Part shown: in pieces, positions 11,553-22,170 of the stretch
How positions within the stretch are numbered: position 1 is the stretch's first letter
How the letters are laid out: each line of letters opens with the position of its first letter
NCBI RefSeq assembly: GCF_019279795.1
Contig: NC_056731.1
Coordinates: 865,431,071-865,495,070, forward strand
Direction: 5' to 3'
Source: Protopterus annectens
Taxonomy: Eukaryota > Chordata > Ceratodontiformes > Protopteridae
DNA: 64,000 bases
Notes under the pieces: generated by a model
What the model was told of the DNA's origin: nothing
The model's input: only the letters and a program-made list of their open reading frames with translations
Databases searched by the model: none
Translations under genes and position numbers: made by a program

Positions 11553-12960
11553 GTGGAAGGGGTAACAATGTCCCAGCAGCTATCTCCTACCCAGGTTCAA
11601 GAAATTCAAGCAGTGTTACAGGAGTTTGGGGAAGTGTTCAATGGGAAACCAGGGTGCACCCACCTTGTGCAGCACAAGATGGATACAGGACCCCAAAGGC
11701 CTATTAGGCAGGCCCCTATAGGTTGCCTGAAAGAGTCAAACAGACTCTGAGGGAGGAGATACAGGAGATGTTGGAACTAGGGGTAATTCAAGAGTCCAAC
11801 AGTCCCTGGGGCTCCCCAGTGGTGCTGGTGTCAAAGGAGGATGGCAGCACCAGGTTCTGTGTGGACTACAGGAAATTAAATAGTCACACAGAGTCAGATG
11901 CTTACCCCATGCCTAGAACAGATGAGGCCCTAGAACAGCTAAGTATCTTATTACCACTGATCTTACCAAGGGTTACTGGCAGGTGCCCTTGACTCCCAGT
12001 GCTAAAGAGAAGTCAGCCTTTGTGACTCCTTTTGGCTTGTATGAGTTCACAAAGATGCCCTTTGGGATGAAGAATGCCCCAGCAACTTTCTAGAGACTGG
12101 TAGATCATATCCAAGCAGGAGCAGGAGGGTTTGCCCTTGCTTACCTAGATGATATTGCCATCTACAGCCATTCCTGGCAAGAGCACCTTCAACATGTCAG
12201 GAAGGTGCTGGGCAGACTACAGAGGGCAGGACTGACCATTAAGTTGAGCAAATGTCAGGTAAGTATGGCAGAGGTCTCCTACCTGGGACACAGAGTGGTA
12301 AGTTCAGGCCAGAACCTGCCAAAGTGGAAGCCATTCAGGCATGGTCTGCACTTGTTACCAAAAAGCAGGTGAGGGCATTCTTAGGGAGAGCAGGGTACTA
12401 CATAAAGTTTGTCCCCAGTTATAGTACCATAGCTGCTCCCCTCACAGACCTGACAAGGAAGAACAGGCCAGATAAGGTAGTGTGGACCACAGCATGTGAG
12501 CAGGCATTCCAGAAGCTTAAAGAAGCTTTGTGAAGACCCCCATGTTAGCCAGTCCAGATTACAGCAAAGAATTTGTTGTGCAGCTGGATGCTTCAACCAT
12601 GGGGTGGGGGCTGTATTAGCCAGATTTCTTCAGAGGGAGAAGAGCACCCAGTGGTTTATCTCAGTTGTAGGGTCCAACCCAGGGAGGAATGTTATGCAGC
12701 TGTAGAAAAGGAATGTCTAGCCATAGTGTGGGCACTGCAGAAACTTCAGCCTTATCTGTATGGAAAAAAATTCACGGCAGTGACAGATCGCAAACCCCCT
12801 CACATGGTTAAACAAAGCCAGCCAGCAAAATGCCAAGTTGCTAAGATGGAGCCTAGGGTTGCAAGCATATATGTCAGTGCAGCACCGCAGTGGGGTTAGC
12901 AATGCCAACGCAGATGGGGTCTCAAGACAAGGAATCGGGTAAGGTGTACTCAGACCTAAC
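11553..12960 (+). pseudogene. reverse transcriptase-RNase H of Gmr1-like element
   Basis: The RT starts after the integrase tail with MEGVTMSQQLSPTQVQEI and continues with VIQESNSPWGSPVVLVSK and FCVDYRKLN, typical of Ty3/Gypsy RT. FTKMPFGMKNAPATF is followed by a stop, and the active site AYLDDIAIYSH has YLDD at 12142-12153. RNase H follows from about 12540 (DYSKEFVVQLDAS) and ends near 12900-12945 with NANADGVSRQ, the usual end of the Gypsy RNase H region. Several frameshifts (near 11940, 12290 and 12530) and stops break the gene. No integrase follows; the PPT and 3' LTR come next. Confidence 0.88.
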
Positions 12961-13014
12961 CCTCTCAAGCAATGTTTCTCAAGGGTCACTTGAAAAACTA
13001 GCTTGAGTTCTCCA

Positions 13015-13036
13015 CGGGGGGGGGGGGGGGGAGATG
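13015..13036 (+). promoter_or_regulatory. polypurine tract
   Basis: A run of about 17 G residues followed by AGATG abuts the 3' LTR start at 13037. This is the position of the plus-strand primer for LTR retrotransposons. The G homopolymer length may be unreliable in raw sequence. Confidence 0.75.
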
Positions 13037-14334
13037 TGTGAAGATAGGTGAAGGCTGCCAGCCTAGCCAGATAGACTTTTGTAGATAATTCTGTCAATCG
13101 TAAATATTAATGTAAGCCACAGGCTTATTCTCTTAAATGTAAAAAGACTGCATTGTATATTGAACTGCAAAAATGTAACAACAGTGCACTCTGCTGTAAG
13201 AAAGCTAAGTCAAGCATTTCATGACTGTATTTGATGTCAAAATTTGCAGTCAATACGTCTGAATGAAGGAATTCTGCCTATTGTTTTGAGGCCAGAGTTA
13301 TTGGCTAGAATTTGCATGTATAAATGTCCTTTATTCCTCTGGTTTCTGACCAGGTGTAAAGAATGTAAATGTAGTTTCTGTTAGCCTGGGAACACCAGCG
13401 AAGTGTGAAGAATGATGTCATGTGAAGCAGCTTTGTGTTATCAGTTTAAAGAGAGAGAATCAGAGAGCTCTGAGCATTTTGTATTGAGAACATCCAGCTC
13501 AGCACTGCCTGTGTCTTTATGTAAGTTTATTTTAGAACTGTGTTTTCTCTTAGAAACGGCTCGGAATTAGGAAGATTAGACTTAAGTGTCTTTCTGTGAT
13601 GTCAGAACTATTCTATGGTGTCATTTTAAGTATTTCTCTGCGATCTCTGAACTCTTGACTAGCACTATGTAGTTAGAAGTATTGTCTTGTGTTTTTATTA
13701 TTTATTATTAAATATTTTTAAACCTTTCAACTGTAGATGTTTTGTGTAGAGATAATTTAAGCTCTTAAGAGTACTTGCATGTCTTTGGTAAAACTGTACA
13801 AAGCCACTCCAACAGCTTTAGCCCTGGGCTACTCTTGCCATTTGGATAATAATATTGCACAGTAATAAATGGACACCCTTTCAGAAGGGCCTTTGAGTAG
13901 CTGATATTAGTGGGTGGTGGCAGGTGGTACTATAGTTTAGTCTGGGTAAAGGGGGCACAGCTGAAGAATCTGTGCCAGCCTTCCCCAAGAGTGTCTGTGT
14001 AGTTGTATAAACTCTTATCTCAAAGTGTGTGTGTGTCAGCTACTTGGGCAGGGACATGAAGCACTGGTTGGACAGAGAGGGTGCTGGAGGTTTTAGCTTG
14101 CCCACTATGCTGAGATCTGGACCCTATAGCTGTGCCAGTGGGGAGTCTTATTGAGGACCTGGAGATAAAGGGAGAAACCAGCCTCAGACTGACTGTGATC
14201 TATCTGAGCTCTTAAGGGAAATTGTAATTTACTGTGTGTGTATTTATTATCCTTTCCCTATATGGACGCCCCTCATTTGTGTTAGTGGTGAGAACTGAGG
14301 CTCCTTGATTCTGGGCCAGTGCACTGGCATCACA
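13037..14334 (+). repeat. 3' LTR of Gmr1-like element
   Basis: 1298 bp matching the 5' LTR nearly end to end, with scattered substitutions and small indels. It ends TCACA directly before the GTTAA target duplication. The mismatches between the two LTRs can be used to date the insertion. Confidence 0.92.
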
Positions 14335-14339
14335 GTTAA

Positions 14340-14875
14340 CACATCTCAGCGTAAGGAAGTAGAAAAGTATAGTAGATGACCAACCTAAATTCCTGATGCT
14401 AAAAACAAATGCTTAAGTATTTTTGTAACTATTTAAGTATTCGGGGATTGGTGATGTCAGACTGGGTTGGAGTTCCAGAGTTTAGCTTTGTATGTGAAAT
14501 ATAAGAAATCTCTGTAAGAGTTGTACAACGCATGTGTCAGGACCAGATTTTTTTAACCAAATGTCTTGGTGCATACCATTGTAGAAGTTATGTACTAATG
14601 TATTTTTTTCCATTATGTTAGGGTATTATATGGTCTTTTAGCTGGGAGTAGGCCAGTTATTAGGAAGTTCAAGCCAGCCCAGTTGATGGAGGGCCTTGCA
14701 GTGATGAGTTTTGTTGGGCTGGTTAGTTGTAAATTTAATCATTTTGTTATAGCCCTACCTCTGCTTCAGTTTGGTGTACCACTGCTGCAAGTGGTTACAG
14801 AGCGACAGACAACTCTTCCTGGTCATCGAAGCACATCTTTAACTATTTTGGATCTGTTGTTATGAAAATTCCAGT
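14340..14875. other. unassigned spacer
   Basis: AT-rich sequence between the LTR element and the CR1 3' end. No recognisable protein, repeat or RNA signature was seen. Confidence 0.5.
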
Positions 14876-16650
14876 GTTCATTATTCATAGGTTCATAGGT
14901 AGATACTAGGCTATCGGCCCTGGGGCCTATACAAGCCCAGCCAAAAAGGTACCCTGGCTTTTGCCACTCAAGAAAATTATTTTCCTGTGCCACTGTCGAG
15001 CAGAGCCGCAGAGGTGATCCCCGGGGTGAATTTCCTGTTTCCCATCCAATCATCAAGATTTTTCTTGAAGAGCTTTGTTTGATATAGATAGGTAGTTTAT
15101 TCCAGAGTATGGGAAGTCTCTGGGACAGGAATCTATCCCTCCGGCATGTTCTGTTTATTGTGGTGACAAGGTTTAGGTCCCTAGAGCGTGTAGCTCGGAG
15201 GGATTGGGATTTCTTTAAATGGAGCATGTCCAACAGCTCCGGGTTTGACATAGCTTTGTATGTTAGGCAGAGATCACCTTTGAGTAGGCGATATGCGATG
15301 GAGTAAAGCTGGATTTCTTTGAGACGGTCTGCATAGGGCATCTGTTTGAGGCCAGTAATCCTCTTTGTGAGGTATTTCTGCTGCCTTTCCAGTTGTTGTA
15401 GATGTCTTGTGAGGTACATACCAAAAGGGGCATTGTACTCTATAATGGGTCTAATGAGTGATGAGTAGAGGGGAACAATGACCTCTTTTTTTCTGGATGA
15501 GAAACCTTTTGTGATGAGGTGTGCCACGTAGAAGGATTTCCTGACTACTGTGGCAATGTGATTATCAAAGGAGAGACTACTGTCCACCTGTGTCCCAAGG
15601 TCTCTTATCACACTTTCGGTGTTAAGTATACTACCGCCTATCTTGTAGTTCATGGGTGCAGAGTTTTTACCAAAGGGGATGACAATGCACTTTTTGGCAT
15701 TGAGCTTGAGGCCATGGCTTTGACACCAGGCATCTGTCTCAGTGAGGCCCTTTTGTAGGATGTCCACATCATTAGGAGTTTCGATTATGGCTCCTAGTTT
15801 GCAGTCATCTGAGAACTTCATTAGCCAAAGACGTTCTGTGTTAGCCTGTACTTCAGAGAAGTAGATACCAAACAGGAGAGGACCCAGGACTGAACCCTGT
15901 GGTTCTCCACTTGTCACTGGTCTGAAATCAGATTTGGAGTCTGCTACTTTCACAGTGTGGGTTCTGTCAGTGAGCCAGTTGGCAACCCATCTTGTGACAT
16001 AGGGATTTATACCTAGTTTAGTGAGTTTATCTATAATTCCAGAGTGGGGGATGTTGTTGAAAGCCTTGGCAAGATCTAGATAGGCTGTGTGAACCACCTT
16101 ACCCTTGTCTATGGCTTTGGTGACTGCGTCAAAGAAGTCTATCAGGTTTAGGAGACATGATCTGCCTTTTACAAACCTGAACTGGGTGGGATCCAGAGTT
16201 TGGAGCTTACCAATGTCTTTGTTTATAAGTTCCATGATGATACGTTCCATGGCCTTGCAGACCAGGCTCGTCAGGCTAATGGGGCTGTGTGTCATTCAGC
16301 AAGCACAAAGCCTGAGGTGAGGCTATGATTGAACATGGTACTTAGGTGGGGTGCCAGTTCGTTCTGTAGTTTGTGTAGAACGCAGCCTGGGATGTTGTCT
16401 GGTCCCATGGATGCTGTGTTCTTGGCTTTGGAGAGTGTGGTTTTTACCTGTGCAGCCATGATTACAGGAACTTTGCATTCTTCCGGTATAGAGATGGGCT
16501 CTTTAGGGGGTGAGAGAGGGGTAAAGTTAGCACTGTACCTATCTGCCAGGATATTGGCAATATCAGTTGGGTCTGTATATTTAGTGTCATTGTGCTGTAA
16601 CTCAGAGCAGATCTGAGTGTTGCCATTGAGATCTGAGTGTTGCCATTGAG
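14876..16650 (-). pseudogene. CR1-like LINE copy A, RT region, 5' truncated
   Basis: On the minus strand a single frame from 16295 covers the reverse transcriptase and C-terminal region. It includes VCKAMERIIMELI, TAYLDLAKAFNNIPHSGI, PQGSVLGPLLFGIYF and the active site KFSDDCKL (FSDD at about 15815-15804, where related copies have FADD). The frame then shifts near 15070 inside the conserved 'FKRNLD.W' tail. Compared with copy C, about 70 bp is missing just upstream of 16295, joining 'ATGAC' to 'CCCATTAGCCTGACG'. The 3' end carries the family's CCTATGAACCTATGAA tail. The 5' end at 16650 is a truncation marked by a 20-bp tandem duplication. Confidence 0.88.
16611..16650. repeat. 20-bp perfect tandem duplication at LINE 5' junction
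   Basis: ATCTGAGTGTTGCCATTGAG occurs twice in a row (16611-16630 and 16631-16650). It sits exactly where homology of CR1 copy A to the longer copies ends. Confidence 0.9.
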
Positions 16651-17793
16651 ATTATATTATATTGTATGAAAAGCAACATCTCCAAAACCATATAAAGTCA
16701 AGTAGCATGTGAAACTGTCTCTAAAAGGGAGAGTTGGTAGCAATTTATTTTAATATTTATGTTCAGACTTTACATTTTTCATATGCCACTGTAAGCTTTT
16801 ACTTATTGGTGGGATTATAAGAAGGACATACTTTTTGATTGAAGAAAAAATAAAATAAAATAGACTACTAAAACACTGATTGCAAAAAAAAAATAGTCAT
16901 TGTGCAATACATTTATGCAAAAGAATGTGTGGGTAATGTTAGTATTATATTGTTATAATTATATTATATTAATGTTAGCACAAGTGCAGTCTGTTTAGTT
17001 GATCTTTCAATTTTGGGGTACAGGGTAAAACTAAAATAATTCAAACCATGTTCCAGTTTGTCTTATTTCAGATTTCACCAGCAGGATTATTGAACACTGC
17101 ATACCTCAAATGCAGTAGTCACTGGTTCATTGCTTTGTGTATATTTTTAATGTATTACTTTTTTATCCAAGAGAGAACTTCTGCAAGTTTAACGCTGTTT
17201 GTTTCGTTTCATTTAGTCCGCTCTGGCATACAGACCTACAAAAGTAGAAGTGTAGTGTGGAAAATCATTGTCAGAAAAAAAAAACAGACAGTAAAGGGGA
17301 TATTAGTGGAACTGCAGAGTATTTTGAGTCAGTATTAGTGTTATTAAATGAGGCTTCTACTACAGTGTATATCATGTACAATATGTCATAATTTATTCCT
17401 GCTGGATTATGTGAATTTTTATTTAAATATTGACATTTGCCTAATGTCTTTTTCAGATGCACTTCTTCCTTGTTCAGGACAATGCCATTGATTTCATCAC
17501 AACATATCATCACATCATGACAATGGCAGTCAAATTATATTTTATCAGGTAATAAAGTCCACAGTAGTAGTTAAATGCTGCTACATGACTGTGGGACGTG
17601 TTCCATTGAAATGAATTTTAAATCTTCTAGGGAACTCAGAACATTGTTAACACATTACACTGACCCTGCAGAGACCCACACTGAAAACAATGACTTTAGA
17701 ACTTGAAAGGCCCTTTTGTGGTTTTGTTATTGTGATTCTCCAAGAGTGTATACTTACCTCCCACACAGGTCTTCTAGAGCTTCAGAGTGCAAA

Positions 17794-17796
<3 letters not shown>
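16651..17796. other. unassigned AT-rich spacer
   Basis: No recognised coding content. It contains a short ATTATATT-rich stretch near 16950-16975. Confidence 0.5.

Positions 17797-17889
<93 letters not shown>
17797..17889. repeat. (CA)n microsatellite
   Basis: About 45 CA units with two CATACA interruptions near 17831-17845. Confidence 0.97.
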
Positions 17890-17892
<3 letters not shown>

Positions 17893-18601
17893 TAATTAGA
17901 TAATTTTTTTTTATTTTATTCATGTAGAACTTCTCTTTCTCTTGGGATGGGAAGAAACACTGAAGAACATGAATAGACCGACAAACACATAGAAACTGAA
18001 CAGTTGAAAAGGAACTTCACTATGATCTAATAAGAAACAGCAGTTTCCTGATGTGCATATTTGCCTTCAGGAAGTTGATTGATTGGGCGATTGCATTGCA
18101 GACTATTGTGGTTATATTCTGAACAAAGTTAAACTTGTTTTGTATGACTTCATGTTTGGTATATTCTAAAAGAAAGCTCCATTCGTTCTCAAGGGGGAAA
18201 AGTATGATATGGTCTGAGATTTCTGTCTGTCTTTATAGCTTGGAATCATCACACACTCCATGCCAGACAAGAAGAAAAGGAATATGTAAGTTTAACCTCT
18301 AAGTTCGATGTGCTCAGGATGGGGAGACATGGGGACTGTTCTTAAACACCTAATAGTGGTGTGAATGTGATGCCAAATAAAATAAACATTGTTTAAATCA
18401 ACTTGTCTGCCACTCACAGTTCTCATCTTTAGCTGTAGACATGCATTGAGCATTGCTGGGGAGAATCATCTTCTTAAAGGTTTGATAATTGTTATAAACC
18501 ATATTATAAACATAGCATAGAAGCAGTTGTTAAACTGCTGGAAAATAGCATATGTAATGAAATATTTATTCAGTATTTTAACCTGGTAAATCCAATGAAC
18601 A
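17890..18601. other. unassigned spacer
   Basis: AT-rich DNA with no feature that I can identify. Confidence 0.5.
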
Positions 18602-18905
18602 CAATACCTCTCAGCCTCAGAGCAAGAATTCTGGACAGATACAAGAATAATGCAGGGGCTAAGGCCCCAAATCATGGACAGAATTTAAGTGTTTCTTTTA
18701 TCAACTATGAAATTGCTAGAATAATATGTTGTGCTTTAGCATGTATCTATTAATGTATCTGAAGTATGAAACTCAAATGTCATTATGTAGTGACTTCAGC
18801 CCTCTGTGAATTGTCACAAAAACCACAATTCTTTTGAGAATTAGATAAAAAAATGAGGCAAAAATCTGTACATTCTTCAAAATTCTGAACAGCTGAGAGG
18901 TACTT
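18602..18905. mobile_element. MITE family 1, copy 1
   Basis: About 300 bp starting near AATACCTCTCAGCCT and ending GCTGAGAGGTA, so the termini are inverted repeats. Internal words (AAGAATTCTGGACA, AAGGCCCCAAATCATGGACA, ATGAGGCAAAAATCTGTACA) match the copies at 30968-31279 and, inverted, 59471-59769. No clear target duplication is visible for this copy, perhaps through decay. It has no coding capacity. Confidence 0.7.
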
Positions 18906-18975
18906 CATATTTATACTTGCAACCATACATACTTATCTACATTTTAAACACATATATTCTAAAGACATACATCTG

Positions 18976-19050
18976 TAGCGTTTCTCCCCTGGCCTCTGCT
19001 GAAAATGGGTTCTGTCTCAGTTGGACTTTCCCAGTAAACAAATGTTAAAA
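18976..19050 (+). mobile_element. LINE/SINE 3'-end fragment
   Basis: The stretch with CCCTGGCCTCTGCTGAAAAT and GGACTTTCCCAGTAAACAAATG recurs at 21918-22012 (plus) and, inverted, at about 34437-34535. There it is the 3' end of a LINE with an AAATAAATAAA tail. This copy is probably a dead-on-arrival fragment of the same family. Confidence 0.55.
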
Positions 19051-19053
19051 AAA

Positions 19054-19250
<197 letters not shown>

Positions 19251-19251
19251 A

Positions 19252-19511
19252 ACATCGACGCTTACCTCATCGACACCAAAGCATCGACCGGTCAGAACAT
19301 CGACAATCCAGGTAGCGATTTTCCCCCTTACAGGACCCATGGTAGCACTTAGGACCCATGGTAGCGACTGTTGAGAATTTGCATTGTCCATAGCGTCGCA
19401 CTAGCGAAACAAGTGCTACCATGGGTCCTGTAAGGGGGAAAATCGCTTACCTGGATTGTCGATGTTCTGAACGGTCAATGCTTTGGTGTCGATGAGGTAA
19501 GCGTCGATGTT
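19252..19511. repeat. CGA-rich snapback palindrome
   Basis: Left arm 19252-19350 and right arm 19411-19511 are reverse complements over about 99 bp with only a few mismatches. They are separated by a 60-bp loop. The arms contain regularly spaced ATCGAC words (ACATCGACGC, CATCGACACC, ACATCGACAATCC). TA microsatellites flank both sides. It could form a long hairpin and resembles a foldback transposon or the insertion of an inverted dimer. It encodes nothing. Confidence 0.85.
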
Positions 19512-19539
19512 TCGGCTGTCGACGGATTCATAGGAACCC

Positions 19540-19540
<1 letters not shown>

Positions 19541-19571
<31 letters not shown>

Positions 19572-19572
19572 G

Positions 19573-19619
<47 letters not shown>
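19541..19619. repeat. (TA)n, (TATG)n and (CA)n microsatellites
   Basis: TA repeats at 19541-19560, TATG units to about 19572, then CA repeats at 19574-19619. The CA tract borders the A-rich 3' tail of the RTE-like LINE. Confidence 0.95.
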
Positions 19620-19621
<2 letters not shown>

Positions 19622-20862
19622 TCTTTTTCTTTTGGCTGATCCCATTAGGGGTCGCCACAGGGGGGTCATCTGTTTTCATTTCTTCCTGTCCTCTGCATCT
19701 TGCTCTGGCACACCAACCACGTGCATGTTCTCTCTCACCACATCCATAAACCTTATCATAGGCCTTCCTCTATTCCTGTTACTTGGTAGCTTCATCCTTA
19801 TCATCCTTTTCCCAATATACCCAGCATCCCTCCTCAGCACATGTCCAAACCAACACAATCTTGCCTCTCTGGCCTTGTCTCCAAACCGTCCACCCTGAGC
19901 TGACCCTCTAATATGCTCATTTCTAATCCTGTCCATCCTTGTCACAGCCAGTGCAAATCTTAACATCTTTAATTCTGCCACCTCCAACTCTGACTCCTGC
20001 CTTTTTGTCAATGCCACCATCTCCAACCCATATAACATAGCTGGACTCACTTGTAGACCTTTCCTTTCACTCTTACTGGTACCGGTCTGTCACAAATCAC
20101 TCCTGACAGTCTTCTCCACCCACTCCACCCTGCCTGCACTCTTCACCTCTCTTCCACACTCACTGTTACTCTGAACTGCTGATCCCAAGTATTTAAACTC
20201 ATCCACCTTCGCCAACTCTAACCCCTGCATCCTCACCATTCCTCTGTCCTCCCACTCATTCACACACATATATTCTCTCTTAGTCCTGCTGACCTTCATT
20301 CCTCTCCTCTCTAGAGCATATCTCCACCTCTCCAGGGTCTCCTCAACCTGTTCCCTACTCTCACTACAAATCACAATGTCATCCTCAAACATCATAGTCC
20401 ATGGGGACTCCTATCTGATCTCGTCTCTCAACCTGTCCATCACCACTGCAAATAAGAAAAGGCTGAAAGATGATCCTTGATGCAATCCCACCTCCACCTT
20501 GATCACATCTGTCATTCCTACCACAGACCACACCACTTCACACTGCCCTTGTACATATTCTGTACCACTCTTACATACTTCTCTGCCACTCCCGACTTCC
20601 TCATACAGTACCACAACTCTTGTCAAGGCACCCTGTCATATGCTTTCTGTAAGTCCACAAAGACACAATGCAGCTCCTTCTGACCTTCTCTATACTTCTC
20701 CATCAACACCCTCAGAGCATACATTGCATCTGTAGTGCTCTTTCTTGGCATGAAAGTGTACTGCTGCTCACTAATCATCACCACACACACATTCATTAAA
20801 TCCTGGTAGGGAGGGTGAGTTATCATTGGTCTGAAACTATGTTTCAATGACGATGTGCTCAA
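19620..20862 (-). pseudogene. RTE-like LINE, RT C-terminal half
   Basis: Minus-strand frames read in order YTFMPRKSTTDAMYALRVLM, HCVFVDLQKAYDRVP, GLHQGSSFSLFLFAVVMDRL, FEDDIVICSESREQVEETLE, KVDEFKYLGSAVQSN, AMLYGLEMVALTKRQESELE and LCWFGHVLRRDAGYIGKRM. This is the fish-type RTE (RTEX-like) polymerase as I recall it. The active site shows FEDD where FADD is usual, keeping both Asp residues. Frameshifts separate the pieces. The 3' end (minus strand) has GTGGCGACCCCTAATGGGAT and an AAAGAAAAAGAAAG tail, as expected for this family. It is 5' truncated near 20862. Confidence 0.82.
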
Positions 20863-21500
20863 AGAGGAATTTCTTGCTGTTATGTTACAGTTTATGTCAG
20901 ATTAACAAAAATGAACAATATCTGTCTAGGTTGTACAGAGAATGACAATTTGTGAAAGTTTAGCAAAAATATAATTGTGTAAGCACACAGTATATTATAC
21001 ATGGGCATTTATAGACAGCCTATGACTGCAGTATTACCACAGTAAGGAATATTTCCTACTCATAGCATTGCTATTTGTACATTTTAATATCTGTCCTTGC
21101 TTACAAAATATTTACAGTTGTTTTTCTTATGCCTTTTAAGTTTATTTCTCCAGAAAACGCTGTGAAATGCAAGGATGTCTTTAGGCTGACAGAAGTGTGA
21201 CATTACACTCTACATAAATATTAACAGGTTATGTATTCCGGATATTCTTACAGTTACCACAGACAGTTAAATTAATTGGGAAAATGTAGTGTCAGAGCAT
21301 AATTCGTTTCTAGCAGTGACTAAGATAACCATGAGTAGTATACCACCCACAGACAGAAACAGTTTTGTAAAGTAACCAACATGCTGCAATCCCCCTCTCC
21401 CCTTACTCTTGCCCTCTGACTTCAGCTTCATCATCAAAACAATGCAACTTCTCTAGCTTCCTTCCAGTTCCACCTCAATTTCATACCGTTTAGTCAACAC
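20863..21500. other. unassigned AT-rich spacer
   Basis: No recognised gene or repeat was seen on either strand. Confidence 0.5.
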
Positions 21501-21504
21501 CCAT

Positions 21505-22012
21505 ATGTCACTGCTAGGACACTGTGTTATCTATCCACTACACTTTTCTCTTTACACCTCTACTCTTACTCTATACTTAAGCTACTTACTCCTCCTGCTT
21601 TTCTTACTTAACCTGTTATCCAGTTTCCCATCTCTGTCTCTTCTCCTGCTACTATACTCCCTACTATGTCTAATCTTTGCTCTCCCTACTGTGGCTAACT
21701 TGCTCACAAGTCAACTGTATAAAGCAAAAAATTCAACTCATACTAACAGTGTTCACCATTATGTAATGCCTCAACCTAAAACTGTAAAAGATGTGTTCAG
21801 TCTACGTAAATATGTTAACTCAAGCTTCAATGCTATGTTACTAGTCAATGTTAAGTTTGGTACTATGTAAATTTGAATGCTTCTGTATACACCTTATATT
21901 TTCCTTAAAATTAAACTGTGGAGCTTTTCTCCCCAAGCTTCCACTGAAAATGGACATGCATCCTGTCAGACTTTCCCAGTCAACAAATGTAAAATAAATA
22001 AATAATAAACAT
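21505..22012 (+). mobile_element. pyrimidine-rich ORF plus LINE/SINE 3' end
   Basis: The 21918-22012 segment matches the 3' end seen at 18976-19050 (CTTCCACTGAAAATGGACAT, GACTTTCCCAGTCAACAAATG) and finishes with AAATAAATAAATAATAAA. The pyrimidine-rich DNA before it carries an open frame of 121 codons (21505-21870). Its very hydrophobic centre reflects the CT-rich composition, and I do not recognise it. The sequence may be an upstream part of the same element. Confidence 0.4.
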
Positions 22013-22170
22013 GCCAAAGCAGAGAACAGATCATGCATTCTTTTCTGAAGTGTGTTATATGCGCTCTGTCTTCAGCATAATGAACACGTGTTGTGGCGAT
22101 TGGCTAAGTAGTACTTGACCTTGTTTTATTTTGCACATTACATACAGAAGCAGTTAATTCTTGAACTGAA

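Larger units (their letters stand above)
7147..14339 (+). mobile_element. Gmr1-like Ty3/Gypsy LTR retrotransposon, complete structure
   Basis: Two ~1.3 kb LTRs (7152-8450 and 13037-14334) start TGTGAAGATAGG and end GGCATCACA, giving the canonical TG...CA ends. They are bounded by a perfect 5-bp target duplication, GTTAA, at 7147-7151 and 14335-14339. A G-rich polypurine tract directly precedes the 3' LTR. Internal domains in order are gag with zinc knuckle, a protease remnant, integrase (HHCC, DD35E, GPY/F), reverse transcriptase (YLDD) and RNase H. Integrase before RT with a Gypsy-type RT is the diagnostic order of Gmr1-like elements, first described in Atlantic cod. Frameshifts and stops in gag and pol show that this copy is not autonomous. 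Confidence 0.9.

Noticed and set aside
7152..14334. Endogenous retrovirus
   Set aside because: No env-like frame; Gypsy-type RT, GPY/F integrase and Gmr1 order identify an LTR retrotransposon.
17690..17899. 69-codon frame ending in a His-Thr repeat
   Set aside because: It is the translation of a CA microsatellite.
21505..21870. 121-codon frame with predicted membrane segments
   Set aside because: Leu/Ser richness follows from CT-rich sequence next to a LINE tail; treated as part of a repeat, not a membrane protein gene.
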